Part shown: piece by piece, positions 16,595 through 26,568 of the stretch
How the letters are laid out: each line of letters opens with the position of its first letter
Position numbering within the stretch: position 1 is the stretch's first letter
Source of the DNA: CAWDPQ01 sp049642465
GTDB taxonomy: Bacteria > Acidobacteriota > Vicinamibacteria > Vicinamibacterales > 2-12-FULL-66-21
Direction: 5' to 3'
Assembly: GCA_049642465.1 (NCBI GenBank)
Contig: JBAROV010000169.1
Span: forward strand, 1-27,604
DNA: 27,604 nt
The notes under the pieces: model-generated
The model's input: only the letters and a program-made list of their open reading frames with translations
What the model was told of the DNA's origin: nothing
Databases searched by the model: none
Program-made: the position numbers and the translations under genes

Positions 16595-16720
16595 GGGAGA
16601 AGGGAGAAGGGGAGAAGTTCTGGGTACCGGCGTCCCAACGGCTCGTCAGCATCGCAGCGCATTTTCGCGGCCGTCGGGCCGTTGTCCGGTTCTCCCTTTC
16701 TCCCTTTCTCCCTTTCTCTC
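16595..16720. repeat. Inverted pair of purine/pyrimidine short-unit arrays in the carA-carB gap
   Basis: Left arm 16595-16617 is GGGAGAA repeated with a 7-8-bp step. Right arm 16690-16720 is TTCTCCCT repeated three times with a fourth variant. The arms are complementary in register for over 20 bases, with about 72 nt between them, so the transcript could form a long hairpin before carB. No gene is seen in 16520-16786, and no clear Shine-Dalgarno sequence precedes the carB ATG. Confidence 0.85.
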
Positions 16721-16786
16721 GTTTTTCTCTTTCGGCGGCTGCCGCCACGAAGTGAGTCTGTGATGCTTGCCAGTACCTAATCTCTG

Positions 16787-20056
<3,270 letters not shown>

Positions 20057-20181
20057 AGAAGGTGCGGGTCAATTCCTGCACTGTGGCGACCGGGGTTTCG
20101 TCGCAGATTCTGCCAGGATTGGCATCTCCGCGCATTTTTCGCTCCTGATTCTGCAGCCGCTCTTCTTGCACATCGGCCGGC

Positions 20182-22665
20182 ATGCGTGCGCCGGCGGTTC
20201 TGGCGGCGGTTCCTCTGCTGCTTGGGTGTGCCATCTCGCTCCTGGCATCGCCAGTCCTCCCGCCGAAGCTCGCCACTGCGGGTGTGGGCGCGGCGAGTCT
20301 TGCTCTGCTGGCTGCGACGGTTTGCGCAGCCGGGCGAGACGCCCTGCCCACGTGCGTCGCCATCATCTGCGGCTTTCTCTGCTCTGGGCTGACGCTCGGA
20401 GCCATCGCCGCCGAGCGCGCGTACGCGTCCCCGCTTCTCCTCTGGTTCTCGCATCATCCAACTTCTGAGCCGGTCGTCGTCGAAGGCACGCTCTGCGAGG
20501 ATGCAGCAAAAACGAGCTTCGGCGTGTCACTGGCGCTCGATGTGGACCGGGTCGAGGGCAAACGCGTGGCGGGAGGCGTACGGCTGTCGGTCACGGGCTC
20601 CCTGGCTCCCTCAGCCGCGGCGGGCTGGCGGCGTGGCAGGCGCGTAAGAGTTCCGGCCATTCTCCGCGAACCTGCCGTTTATCAGGATCCGGGCGTACCA
20701 GACGATCGCGCCGCGCTCGCGAGACGAGGGTTCTGCCTGGTGGGGAGCGTCAAGAGCGCGGCCCTCGTTGAAACGGTGAGCAAAGGATCGCGATTGCAGG
20801 AGGGGTCCGCAGCCGTACGCGCATGGGCCCGGCGTCGTTTCACGGAATCGATCGGCCCGGTCAGCGAGCGTTCGGCGGCCATTGCGACCGCGATTCTTAT
20901 TGGGGATCGGAACCGCCTGCCGCCGGACGACGAGAAACGTCTCCAGCAGGCGGGCACGTACCACGTCATCGCGATTTCGGGAGGGAACATCGCGATTGTC
21001 ACGGCATTGCTCTTGTGCGTTGCGCGCCTTCTGCTCGTGCCGCCTCGACTCGCCGCCGCACTGACGATCGGCGCCCTGCTGTTTTACGCGCAAGTCACCG
21101 GACCCGCTCCGTCGGTTGAGAGGGCGGTGTCAGCCGCAGTCATCTTTCTTGTCGCGCGCGGCATCGATCACCGCGGTCCGCCGCTGAATGCATTGGCCGT
21201 GGCTGCGCTGCTCGCTGTCGCGCGTGCTCCGGTGTCGATTCTCGATCCCGGTTTCATCCTGTCTTTTGGTGCCACGCTCGGCATTCTCGTTGGCACGCCG
21301 CGGATCTTGAGCGCACCTCGACGGGATCGCTCTCCCGCAATCGTTCGGGCGCTTCGAGCGCTGCTTCGGGCGTGCCAGGCCATCGTCGCTGCAACGGTCT
21401 GCGCCGAATTAATCCTTGTTCCAGTCTCGGCCGCCGTATTCGGCCGCATCACCTTTGCCGGACTTTTCCTGAATCTCGTGGCAATTCCGCTCATGTCCCT
21501 CGTCCAGATCGCAGGCGCCGTTGTGCTGGCTGGTCCGCTTCCGGGTGCGGCGGTTCATCGTTGGTCTGTCCAAGTCACGCACCTGGCGGCGACAGGGCTT
21601 GTCGAGTCGGCGCGACTGGTCGAACTGGCTCCCTGGTTGTCCACGATGGTCAGTTCGCCTGCAGTGTTGTTGGTCGCCGTGTATTACGTCGCGGTGGGAT
21701 GCCTGCTCGTCTCACGCTTGCGCGCGTATGCTGCTGCGATCGTCGCCGCCGCAACCGCCCTCATGTTGGCAGGTCCATCCGCACTCTCGCGCGATGCGGT
21801 CTCCGATTCGCGATTTCCACTTCGCGTGGTCGTGCTCGATGTTGGGCAAGGAGACGCGACACTGGTCTCGATGCCCGGTGGGCACGCGCTGCTCGTGGAT
21901 GCCGGTGGCATTCCAGCTTACGGTCCAACAGAGGACGATGTCACGCCCGGATTCGATGTTGGCGACCGCATCGTCGTCCGGGCGCTGCGGGGGTTGAACG
22001 TGTCGCGGCTCACGACCCTCGTGCTCACGCACGGCGATCCGGATCACATTCTGGGCGCACCCGCAGTTCTCAGTGCGATGACGGTGCCAAGCATTTGGGA
22101 AGGAGTTCCTGTGCCGCCTCATCTCGGGCTTCAGGCGCTGCGCCGAATGGCGGGGGAGCGCGGAGCCACCTGGCGGACCGTCCAAGCGGGAGACCAGGAG
22201 CAGTTCGGGGAGGTCGAAGTGCGGGTGCTGCATCCCCCCGCTCCGGACTGGGAGCGGCAGCGCATTCGAAATGAAGACTCGGTGGTCCTGGAAGTGCGTT
22301 TGGGCGAAGTCTCGATCGTGCTCGCTGGCGACATTGGCAGGGAAGGCGAACGGGCGATCCTCTCGCGCCTCGAAGCCGGACGCCTCGCCATCCTCAAAGC
22401 CGGGCACCACGGCAGCGCCTCGTCCAGCACACCAGAATTTCTGAGGGCGCTCAATCCTGCGGCTGTGGTCTTCAGTGCCGGACGCAACAACCGGTTCGGG
22501 CACCCTCATCCAGCGGTGGTCGAGAGGTTTCGGGAGATGGGTTCAGCGATCTTTCGAACTGACCACGACGGGGCCGTGCTGGTGGAGACAGATGGAAGGA
22601 CCGTGCACATGCGTGGATGGACCGGACGAGCGCTGGTGCTGCGGAGGACGCTCGCTCCCCGCTGA
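20182..22665 (+). CDS. comEC: ComEC/Rec2 family DNA-uptake channel protein
   Basis: Inner-membrane channel for single-stranded DNA in natural transformation. The 827 residues begin with hydrophobic helices and a DUF4131-like soluble part. The polytopic competence domain follows (HVIAISGGNIAIV, GPAPSVERA, LDPGFILSFGATLGI). After several more helices comes a metallo-beta-lactamase domain with LDVGQGDATLV, the metal motif LTHGDPDHILG, NEDSVVLE, LAGDIGREGE and LKAGHHGSASS. All three ComEC parts are present and the MBL metal ligands are kept. The 125 nt between carB and this gene show nothing distinct. Confidence 0.96.
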   Translation: MRAPAVLAAVPLLLGCAISLLASPVLPPKLATAGVGAASLALLAATVCAAGRDALPTCVAIICGFLCSGLTLGAIAAERAYASPLLLWFSHHPTSEPVVVEGTLCEDAAKTSFGVSLALDVDRVEGKRVAGGVRLSVTGSLAPSAAAGWRRGRRVRVPAILREPAVYQDPGVPDDRAALARRGFCLVGSVKSAALVETVSKGSRLQEGSAAVRAWARRRFTESIGPVSERSAAIATAILIGDRNRLPPDDEKRLQQAGTYHVIAISGGNIAIVTALLLCVARLLLVPPRLAAALTIGALLFYAQVTGPAPSVERAVSAAVIFLVARGIDHRGPPLNALAVAALLAVARAPVSILDPGFILSFGATLGILVGTPRILSAPRRDRSPAIVRALRALLRACQAIVAATVCAELILVPVSAAVFGRITFAGLFLNLVAIPLMSLVQIAGAVVLAGPLPGAAVHRWSVQVTHLAATGLVESARLVELAPWLSTMVSSPAVLLVAVYYVAVGCLLVSRLRAYAAAIVAAATALMLAGPSALSRDAVSDSRFPLRVVVLDVGQGDATLVSMPGGHALLVDAGGIPAYGPTEDDVTPGFDVGDRIVVRALRGLNVSRLTTLVLTHGDPDHILGAPAVLSAMTVPSIWEGVPVPPHLGLQALRRMAGERGATWRTVQAGDQEQFGEVEVRVLHPPAPDWERQRIRNEDSVVLEVRLGEVSIVLAGDIGREGERAILSRLEAGRLAILKAGHHGSASSSTPEFLRALNPAAVVFSAGRNNRFGHPHPAVVERFREMGSAIFRTDHDGAVLVETDGRTVHMRGWTGRALVLRRTLAPR

Positions 22666-22684
22666 GAAACGAGACGCCCCAGAG

Positions 22685-22860
22685 TCTGCTGACGCTAAGC
22701 AGGCGACACGACGATACGGTGTGCTGCCGCATCGCACGAGCAACGCTCTGCTGCTGACGCCGGGCACGACGACACGACGACACGGTGTGCTGTCATCGCA
22801 CGAGCAACGGTCTGCTGCTGACGCGGGCACGACGACACGACGACACGACGGACACGACGG
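22685..22860. repeat. 62-64-bp tandem direct repeat upstream of the GxxExxY gene
   Basis: Units start at 22685, 22747 and 22811 with TCTGCTG(CTG)ACGC. They continue into a CACGACGA-rich stretch and, in the first two, GGTGTGCTG then CATCGCACGAGCAACG. The third unit diverges into the octamer array that forms the left inverted repeat. There are no unique spacers, so it is not a CRISPR array. Confidence 0.85.
22828..22859 (+). repeat. Left 32-bp inverted repeat of the GxxExxY cassette
   Basis: Built from four octamer-like units: CACGACGA, CACGACGA, CACGACGG, ACACGACG. It is identical, as reverse complement, to 23291-23322 and ends 18 nt before the GxxExxY start codon. Confidence 0.92.
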
Positions 22861-22877
22861 CAAAAAAAGGGGGAAGA

Positions 22878-23273
22878 ATGCTGAAAGTAACTTCGCCACT
22901 TACGCCAAAGCAAGAGGAGATTGTCGATGCCGCCATGGAGAGTGCTTTCAGTGTGCACCGGGCGCTGGGGCCGGGCTTCAAGGAAATTATCTATAAGCGT
23001 GCATACCTGCTTGAACTCGAGTCACGGAAGCTGAAATTCGAATCGGAAAAGAAGATCCTGGCCCGCTACAAGGAATGGCAGATTCCGGGGCAAACCATCG
23101 ATTTGATTGTGGAAGAAATCGTGTTGGTCGAGCTGAAAGCAGTGCCCAAGCTCCGCCCAATCCATCGTCGGCAAGTGATCTCGTATTTACAGACGATGGA
23201 TCTCCGAGTGGGTTTGCTCATCAACTTCAATGTGCAGTTGTTGAAGCACGGATTCCAACGACTCGTGAATTGA
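22878..23273 (+). CDS. GxxExxY family protein (PD-(D/E)XK nuclease-like)
   Basis: A 131-residue protein of the GxxExxY family (PDDEXK_3-type); the cellular role of the family is not established. The naming motif is G33-F-K-E36-I-I-Y39. A nuclease-like core follows, D75 in TIDLIVE and E85-L-K87 in LVELKA, then Q99-V in RRQVISYL. The frame is open further upstream into repeat DNA, but the ATG at 22878 has an AAGGGGGAAGA Shine-Dalgarno sequence and the expected N-terminus. It lies between convergent comEC and mazG, inside perfect inverted repeats, and is visibly poorer in GC than its neighbours, which suggests acquisition. Confidence 0.9.
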   Translation: MLKVTSPLTPKQEEIVDAAMESAFSVHRALGPGFKEIIYKRAYLLELESRKLKFESEKKILARYKEWQIPGQTIDLIVEEIVLVELKAVPKLRPIHRRQVISYLQTMDLRVGLLINFNVQLLKHGFQRLVN

Positions 23274-23290
23274 TGGGGCCTAAAAAATGG

Positions 23291-23322
23291 CGTCGTGTCC
23301 GTCGTGTCGTCGTGTCGTCGTG
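23291..23322 (-). repeat. Right 32-bp inverted repeat of the GxxExxY cassette
   Basis: The exact reverse complement of 22828-22859. It begins 17 nt after the GxxExxY stop and lies 37 nt before the convergent mazG stop. Confidence 0.92.
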
Positions 23323-23359
23323 AGTTTCGAAGGAACAATCCGTCGTTTCGTGCAGCCGC

Positions 23360-24205
23360 TCAGCGCGTCTTCACAGTGCGCCATACTTCTTCCATTTCCT
23401 CCAGCGTAGCCTCCCTCATCGATCGCCCCTGGGCATCGAACTCCCGCTCGACCGCCTCAAACCTCTCGCTGAACTTCTCATTCGCTTTCCGCAGCGCGGA
23501 CTCCGGCTCGATCCCGAGTTTCCTCGACAGATTCGCGATCGCAAAGAGCAGATCCCCCATCTCCTCTTCGAGTCTTTCGCGTCCTTCTGCCGCTTCGAGC
23601 GTATCGCGAAGTTCCGCGACTTCTTCCTCGATCTTGTCGATCACTTCGCGTGAAGTTGGCCAGTCGAAACCCACAGCGGCCACGCGCGTGCCGATCTCAT
23701 GAGCGCGCAGCAGCGACGGCATGGATTTCGGCACGCCTTTGAGTAAAGACCGCTTCACTCCAGCCGCCTTCTGCTCGCGTGCTTTGATCTCCTCCCACTG
23801 TTCGACGACCTTGCCGGCGGTATCGATCTTCGCGGCTCCTCCCGTCTCGTCACGGCCGAACACGTGAGGATGGCGTCGAATCAGCTTCTCGGAAATCGCT
23901 CGCAGCGAATCGGACACGGTGAAGCGCCCTTCGTCTTCTTCAATGCGCGCGAGAAAAACACCCTCGAACAGTAGATCGCCGATCTCGCCGCGCAGTGCGT
24001 CGTGATCGTCGCGATCGATCGCGTCGAGTACCTCGTATGTCTCCTCGAGCACGAATCCGCGCAGCGAATGAATGCTTTGCTCGCGATCCCACGGGCAGCC
24101 GTTGGCAGCGCGAAGACGTTGCATGATGTCGACCAATCGCTGGAATTCGCTTCCTGCTGAAGATTCGCCGCGCGGCCGTGTCAGTTCCTCGTCATCGTGC
24201 ATCAC
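23360..24205 (-). CDS. mazG: Nucleoside triphosphate pyrophosphohydrolase MazG
   Basis: Hydrolyses NTPs or dNTPs to monophosphates, a housecleaning role. The 281 residues contain both MazG halves. The first has GCPWDREQSIHSLRGFVLEE, ETYEVLDAID and EIGDLLFEGVFLARI. The second has VGFDWPTSREVIDKIEEEV, AELRDTLEAAEG and EEEMGDLLFAIANLSRKLG. Either GTG at 24205 or ATG at 24202 can start it. Its 5' end is only 23 bp from the divergent DUF1844 gene. Confidence 0.95.
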   Translation of the reverse strand: MMHDDEELTRPRGESSAGSEFQRLVDIMQRLRAANGCPWDREQSIHSLRGFVLEETYEVLDAIDRDDHDALRGEIGDLLFEGVFLARIEEDEGRFTVSDSLRAISEKLIRRHPHVFGRDETGGAAKIDTAGKVVEQWEEIKAREQKAAGVKRSLLKGVPKSMPSLLRAHEIGTRVAAVGFDWPTSREVIDKIEEEVAELRDTLEAAEGRERLEEEMGDLLFAIANLSRKLGIEPESALRKANEKFSERFEAVEREFDAQGRSMREATLEEMEEVWRTVKTR

Positions 24206-24228
24206 GGCGACTATGCTAGCATTCCGTC
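24206..24228 (+). promoter_or_regulatory. Very short divergent promoter region
   Basis: Only 23 bp separate the mazG and DUF1844 start codons. TATGCT at 24212-24217 resembles a -10 box for the rightward operon, with the GTG start 11 nt later, so that message would be leaderless or nearly so. No good -35 is visible and the upstream promoter DNA would lie within mazG. Confidence 0.35.
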
Positions 24229-24516
24229 GTGGAGAATCAGGAGGCGCAGGGCGTCACGTTTACAGGCTTCATTCTGTCGTTGGCGACCACCGCGGCCGTG
24301 CATTTTGGCGACATTGCCGATCCAGCTACGGGCGAGCGCGTGGAGCCCAATCTTGAAGCCGCCTCGCAGATGATCGAGCTCATCGCACTCATGCAGGAGA
24401 AGACCAAAGGCAATCTCAGCGACAACGAGGCCCGCCTCGTGGACGACCTCTTGTACGAACTGCGCATGCGCTTCGTCCAGGCGCAGCAAGGCGAGCGCCG
24501 CATCATCGAACCGTAA
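24229..24516 (+). CDS. DUF1844 domain protein
   Basis: A 95-residue protein of unknown function. The family pattern is clear: FTGFILSLATTAAVHFGDI, then NLEAASQMIELIALMQEKTK, GNLSDNEARLVDDLLYELRM and a short tail. It is mostly helical with no signal peptide. The start is GTG. It is followed without any gap by the MBL-fold gene, whose TTG comes straight after this TAA, so the two are probably translated together. Confidence 0.9.
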   Translation: MENQEAQGVTFTGFILSLATTAAVHFGDIADPATGERVEPNLEAASQMIELIALMQEKTKGNLSDNEARLVDDLLYELRMRFVQAQQGERRIIEP

Positions 24517-25281
24517 TTGCAGATCACCTTTCTCGGCACCGGTACTTCCCACGGCGTGCCGATGATCGGCTGCGAATGCAGCACCTGCCGTTCCAGCGAT
24601 CCTCGCGATCGACGCACCCGCCCCTCGGTCTTCATTGAAGCGGACGATGGGAGTGGGATTCTGGTTGACGCGGGACCGGACCTCAGATTTCAGGCGCTGA
24701 CGCACGGGATCACGCGCGTGGATGCCATCGTCTTCACCCACGGCCACGCCGATCACATCCTCGGCCTCGATGACGTGCGGCGATACAACCACTTGATGCG
24801 GCGCCCGATGCCGTGCTACGCCGACGCGCGAACCGTGGACGACATCCGCCGGACATTCGGCTACGTGTTCGATCCAGCCACGCCGAAGGGGGGAGGCGTG
24901 CCGCAGCTCGAGATGTTTACCGTGGCCGGGCCGTTCTGTCTGGGGCGGCAGGAAGTGATTCCCGTGCCCGTGATGCACGGTGACCGCATGATTCTTGGCG
25001 TACGTCTGGGAGGCTTCGCGTATCTGACCGACTGCAGCGCGATTCCGGGGCCGTCCTGGCCACTGCTCGACGACCTCGATGTGCTCGTGCTGGATGCGTT
25101 ACGAGAGCGTCCGCACCCGACACATTTCTCGTTGAGCGAGGCAGTTGACGCCGCCCGTCGCGTCGGTGCCGCGCGGACCTATCTCACCCACATGTGTCAC
25201 GATCTTCCGCACGCATCGACGTGCGCAATGCTGCCGGCCAATATCGAACTGGCGTACGACGGGCTGCAGGTGCGCTGCTAA
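24517..25281 (+). CDS. MBL-fold metallohydrolase (PhnP/RNase Z-like)
   Basis: A 254-residue metallo-beta-lactamase-fold hydrolase, probably a phosphodiesterase. The start reads FLGTGTSHGVPMIGCECSTC, typical of the PhnP-like group. Metal motifs follow: VDAGPDLR, FTHGHADHILGLDDVR, PVMHG, YLTDCSAIP and LTHMCHD. A PhnP role in phosphonate metabolism is not indicated because no phn genes are present; an RNA or cyclic-nucleotide phosphodiesterase role is as likely. The TTG start is directly joined to the DUF1844 stop, and ribF follows after 1 nt. Confidence 0.88.
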   Translation: MQITFLGTGTSHGVPMIGCECSTCRSSDPRDRRTRPSVFIEADDGSGILVDAGPDLRFQALTHGITRVDAIVFTHGHADHILGLDDVRRYNHLMRRPMPCYADARTVDDIRRTFGYVFDPATPKGGGVPQLEMFTVAGPFCLGRQEVIPVPVMHGDRMILGVRLGGFAYLTDCSAIPGPSWPLLDDLDVLVLDALRERPHPTHFSLSEAVDAARRVGAARTYLTHMCHDLPHASTCAMLPANIELAYDGLQVRC

Positions 25282-25282
25282 C

Positions 25283-26218
25283 GTGAACATCGCGCATTAT
25301 CCGGACGATCCGGTCGTGAAGTGGCACCAGCCGGTACTGGCGCTCGGCAACTTCGATGGCCTCCATCGCGGCCACATGAAGATCATCGATCGCGTGCGGC
25401 GACGCGCCGGCGAGCGAGCAGGAACGCCGGCGGCGATGACCTTCGATCCGCATCCGCCGCGAATCGTGCGACCTGATAAAGCGCCGCCGCTGCTGATGAC
25501 CAAAGAACAGAAGATCGAGGCACTCGGCCGGTCGGGCATGCAGGGGGTGGCGGTGGTTCGTTTCAGTCCCGAGGTTTCACGCTGGGAACCTGAGGTGTTC
25601 GTCCGGACCGTGCTCGTCGAATGGCTGCACGTGGTTGAAGTGTGGGTCGGCGCGAATTTCCTCTTCGGCCATCAGCGGGCTGGGAACTACTCAGTCCTGC
25701 GAAGCCTGGGTGCGCGATACGGGTTCCGTGCGGAAAAGATCGATCCCGTACGGTACAAGGACTTCGTGGTCAGCAGCACGCGCATCCGCCGACTGATCGC
25801 CGAGGCGCGAGTAGACGAAGCCGGATCGCTGCTCGGCCACCATTACTTTATTGACGGGACCGTGGTTCGGGGCGCCGGCCGGGGACGCGAAATCGGTGTG
25901 CCGACCGCAAACCTGAAAACGGCAAATGAGCTGGTCCCTCCGGTAGGCGTGTACGCAACGTTCGCCACCGTCGACGGGAGCCTGCGCCCTTCGGTGACAA
26001 ATATCGGCATGCGCCCGACGTTTGGGGACGTTCACGCGCCCGTCGTCGAGATCCATATTCTCGATTACGACCGGGATCTGTACGACCGTGACTTACGCCT
26101 GGCCTTCGTCCAGCGGCTCCGCGACGAGCGCGCTTTTCCCGATGTGGACACGTTGCGCGCACAGATCGACGCCGATTGCCGCAGTGCGCGGCGGCTCTTC
26201 AGCCGCATTTCACTGTAG
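25283..26218 (+). CDS. ribF: Bifunctional riboflavin kinase / FAD synthetase RibF
   Basis: Converts riboflavin to FMN and then FAD. The 311 residues have the N-terminal FAD synthetase domain with the nucleotidyltransferase motif ALGNFDGLHRGHMKII, then TFDPHPPRIV, GANFLFGHQRAGN and VSSTRIRRLI. The C-terminal flavokinase has GAGRGREIGVPTANLK, VGVYATFA and VTNIGMRPTFG. The frame is open back into the MBL gene, but the GTG one base after the MBL stop fits the family start. No FMN riboswitch is visible, and none is expected within such an operon. Confidence 0.96.
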   Translation: MNIAHYPDDPVVKWHQPVLALGNFDGLHRGHMKIIDRVRRRAGERAGTPAAMTFDPHPPRIVRPDKAPPLLMTKEQKIEALGRSGMQGVAVVRFSPEVSRWEPEVFVRTVLVEWLHVVEVWVGANFLFGHQRAGNYSVLRSLGARYGFRAEKIDPVRYKDFVVSSTRIRRLIAEARVDEAGSLLGHHYFIDGTVVRGAGRGREIGVPTANLKTANELVPPVGVYATFATVDGSLRPSVTNIGMRPTFGDVHAPVVEIHILDYDRDLYDRDLRLAFVQRLRDERAFPDVDTLRAQIDADCRSARRLFSRISL

Positions 26219-26229
26219 AATTGTCCGAC

Positions 26230-26520
26230 ATGCCCGGATCTGGTGCAAAAGTGCCCGACGCTCCAGGGCTCGAAATGCGGCTATCGGTGCCCTCCGAAGG
26301 CCGCCTTGGCATGGTGGCCGGCGAACTGGCCGCGAAGGTTGCAGAATTTCTCGGCGACAAAGGCAGTTCCATCGGCGAAACCCTCGAACAACTGGCGTCC
26401 CGTGTGGCCGCTGCCGGCGAAGACATTACGTTCGAGTTCCGGCAGATCAATCGCGAGCTGGTGATTCAGGCTCGCTGCAACGGCCGTTCGTCAGAAGCCA
26501 GGTATCAGCTGCCGGCCTGA
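26230..26520 (+). CDS. Small unknown protein, weakly RsbW/HATPase-like
   Basis: A 96-residue protein I do not recognise. It begins MPGSGAKVPDAPGLEMRLSV. The early strand (MRLSVPSEGRLGMVAGELAA) and late strands (DITFEFRQINRELVIQARC) resemble the first helix-strand elements of RsbW-type ATP-binding proteins. The N box and glycine loop are absent, so it would not bind ATP in the usual way. The similarity is weak and is my inference. It starts 11 nt after ribF and ends 48 nt before cysS, so it is probably in the same operon. No Shine-Dalgarno sequence is visible. Confidence 0.65.
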   Translation: MPGSGAKVPDAPGLEMRLSVPSEGRLGMVAGELAAKVAEFLGDKGSSIGETLEQLASRVAAAGEDITFEFRQINRELVIQARCNGRSSEARYQLPA

Positions 26521-26568
26521 GCTGTGCGCGACACCGCGCCGGCGAGTTCTGGCACCTCGCTCAGATCC

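Noticed and set aside
22685..22860. CRISPR-like tandem repeats
   Set aside because: The units are contiguous direct repeats with no unique spacers, and no cas gene is near.
22785..22877. Upstream extension of the GxxExxY gene from ATG 22785
   Set aside because: The extra 31 residues are translated repeat DNA, and the ATG at 22878 has a good Shine-Dalgarno sequence and the family N-terminus.
22828..23322. Classical insertion sequence
   Set aside because: Inverted ends are present, but the only gene is a GxxExxY protein and no transposase or flanking target duplication was seen.
25145..25282. N-terminal extension of ribF into the MBL gene
   Set aside because: This stretch overlaps the certain MBL coding sequence in another frame, and RibF homology begins at the GTG at 25283.
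25262..25290. FMN riboswitch before ribF
   Set aside because: Only one base separates the MBL stop from ribF, so there is no room for an aptamer.
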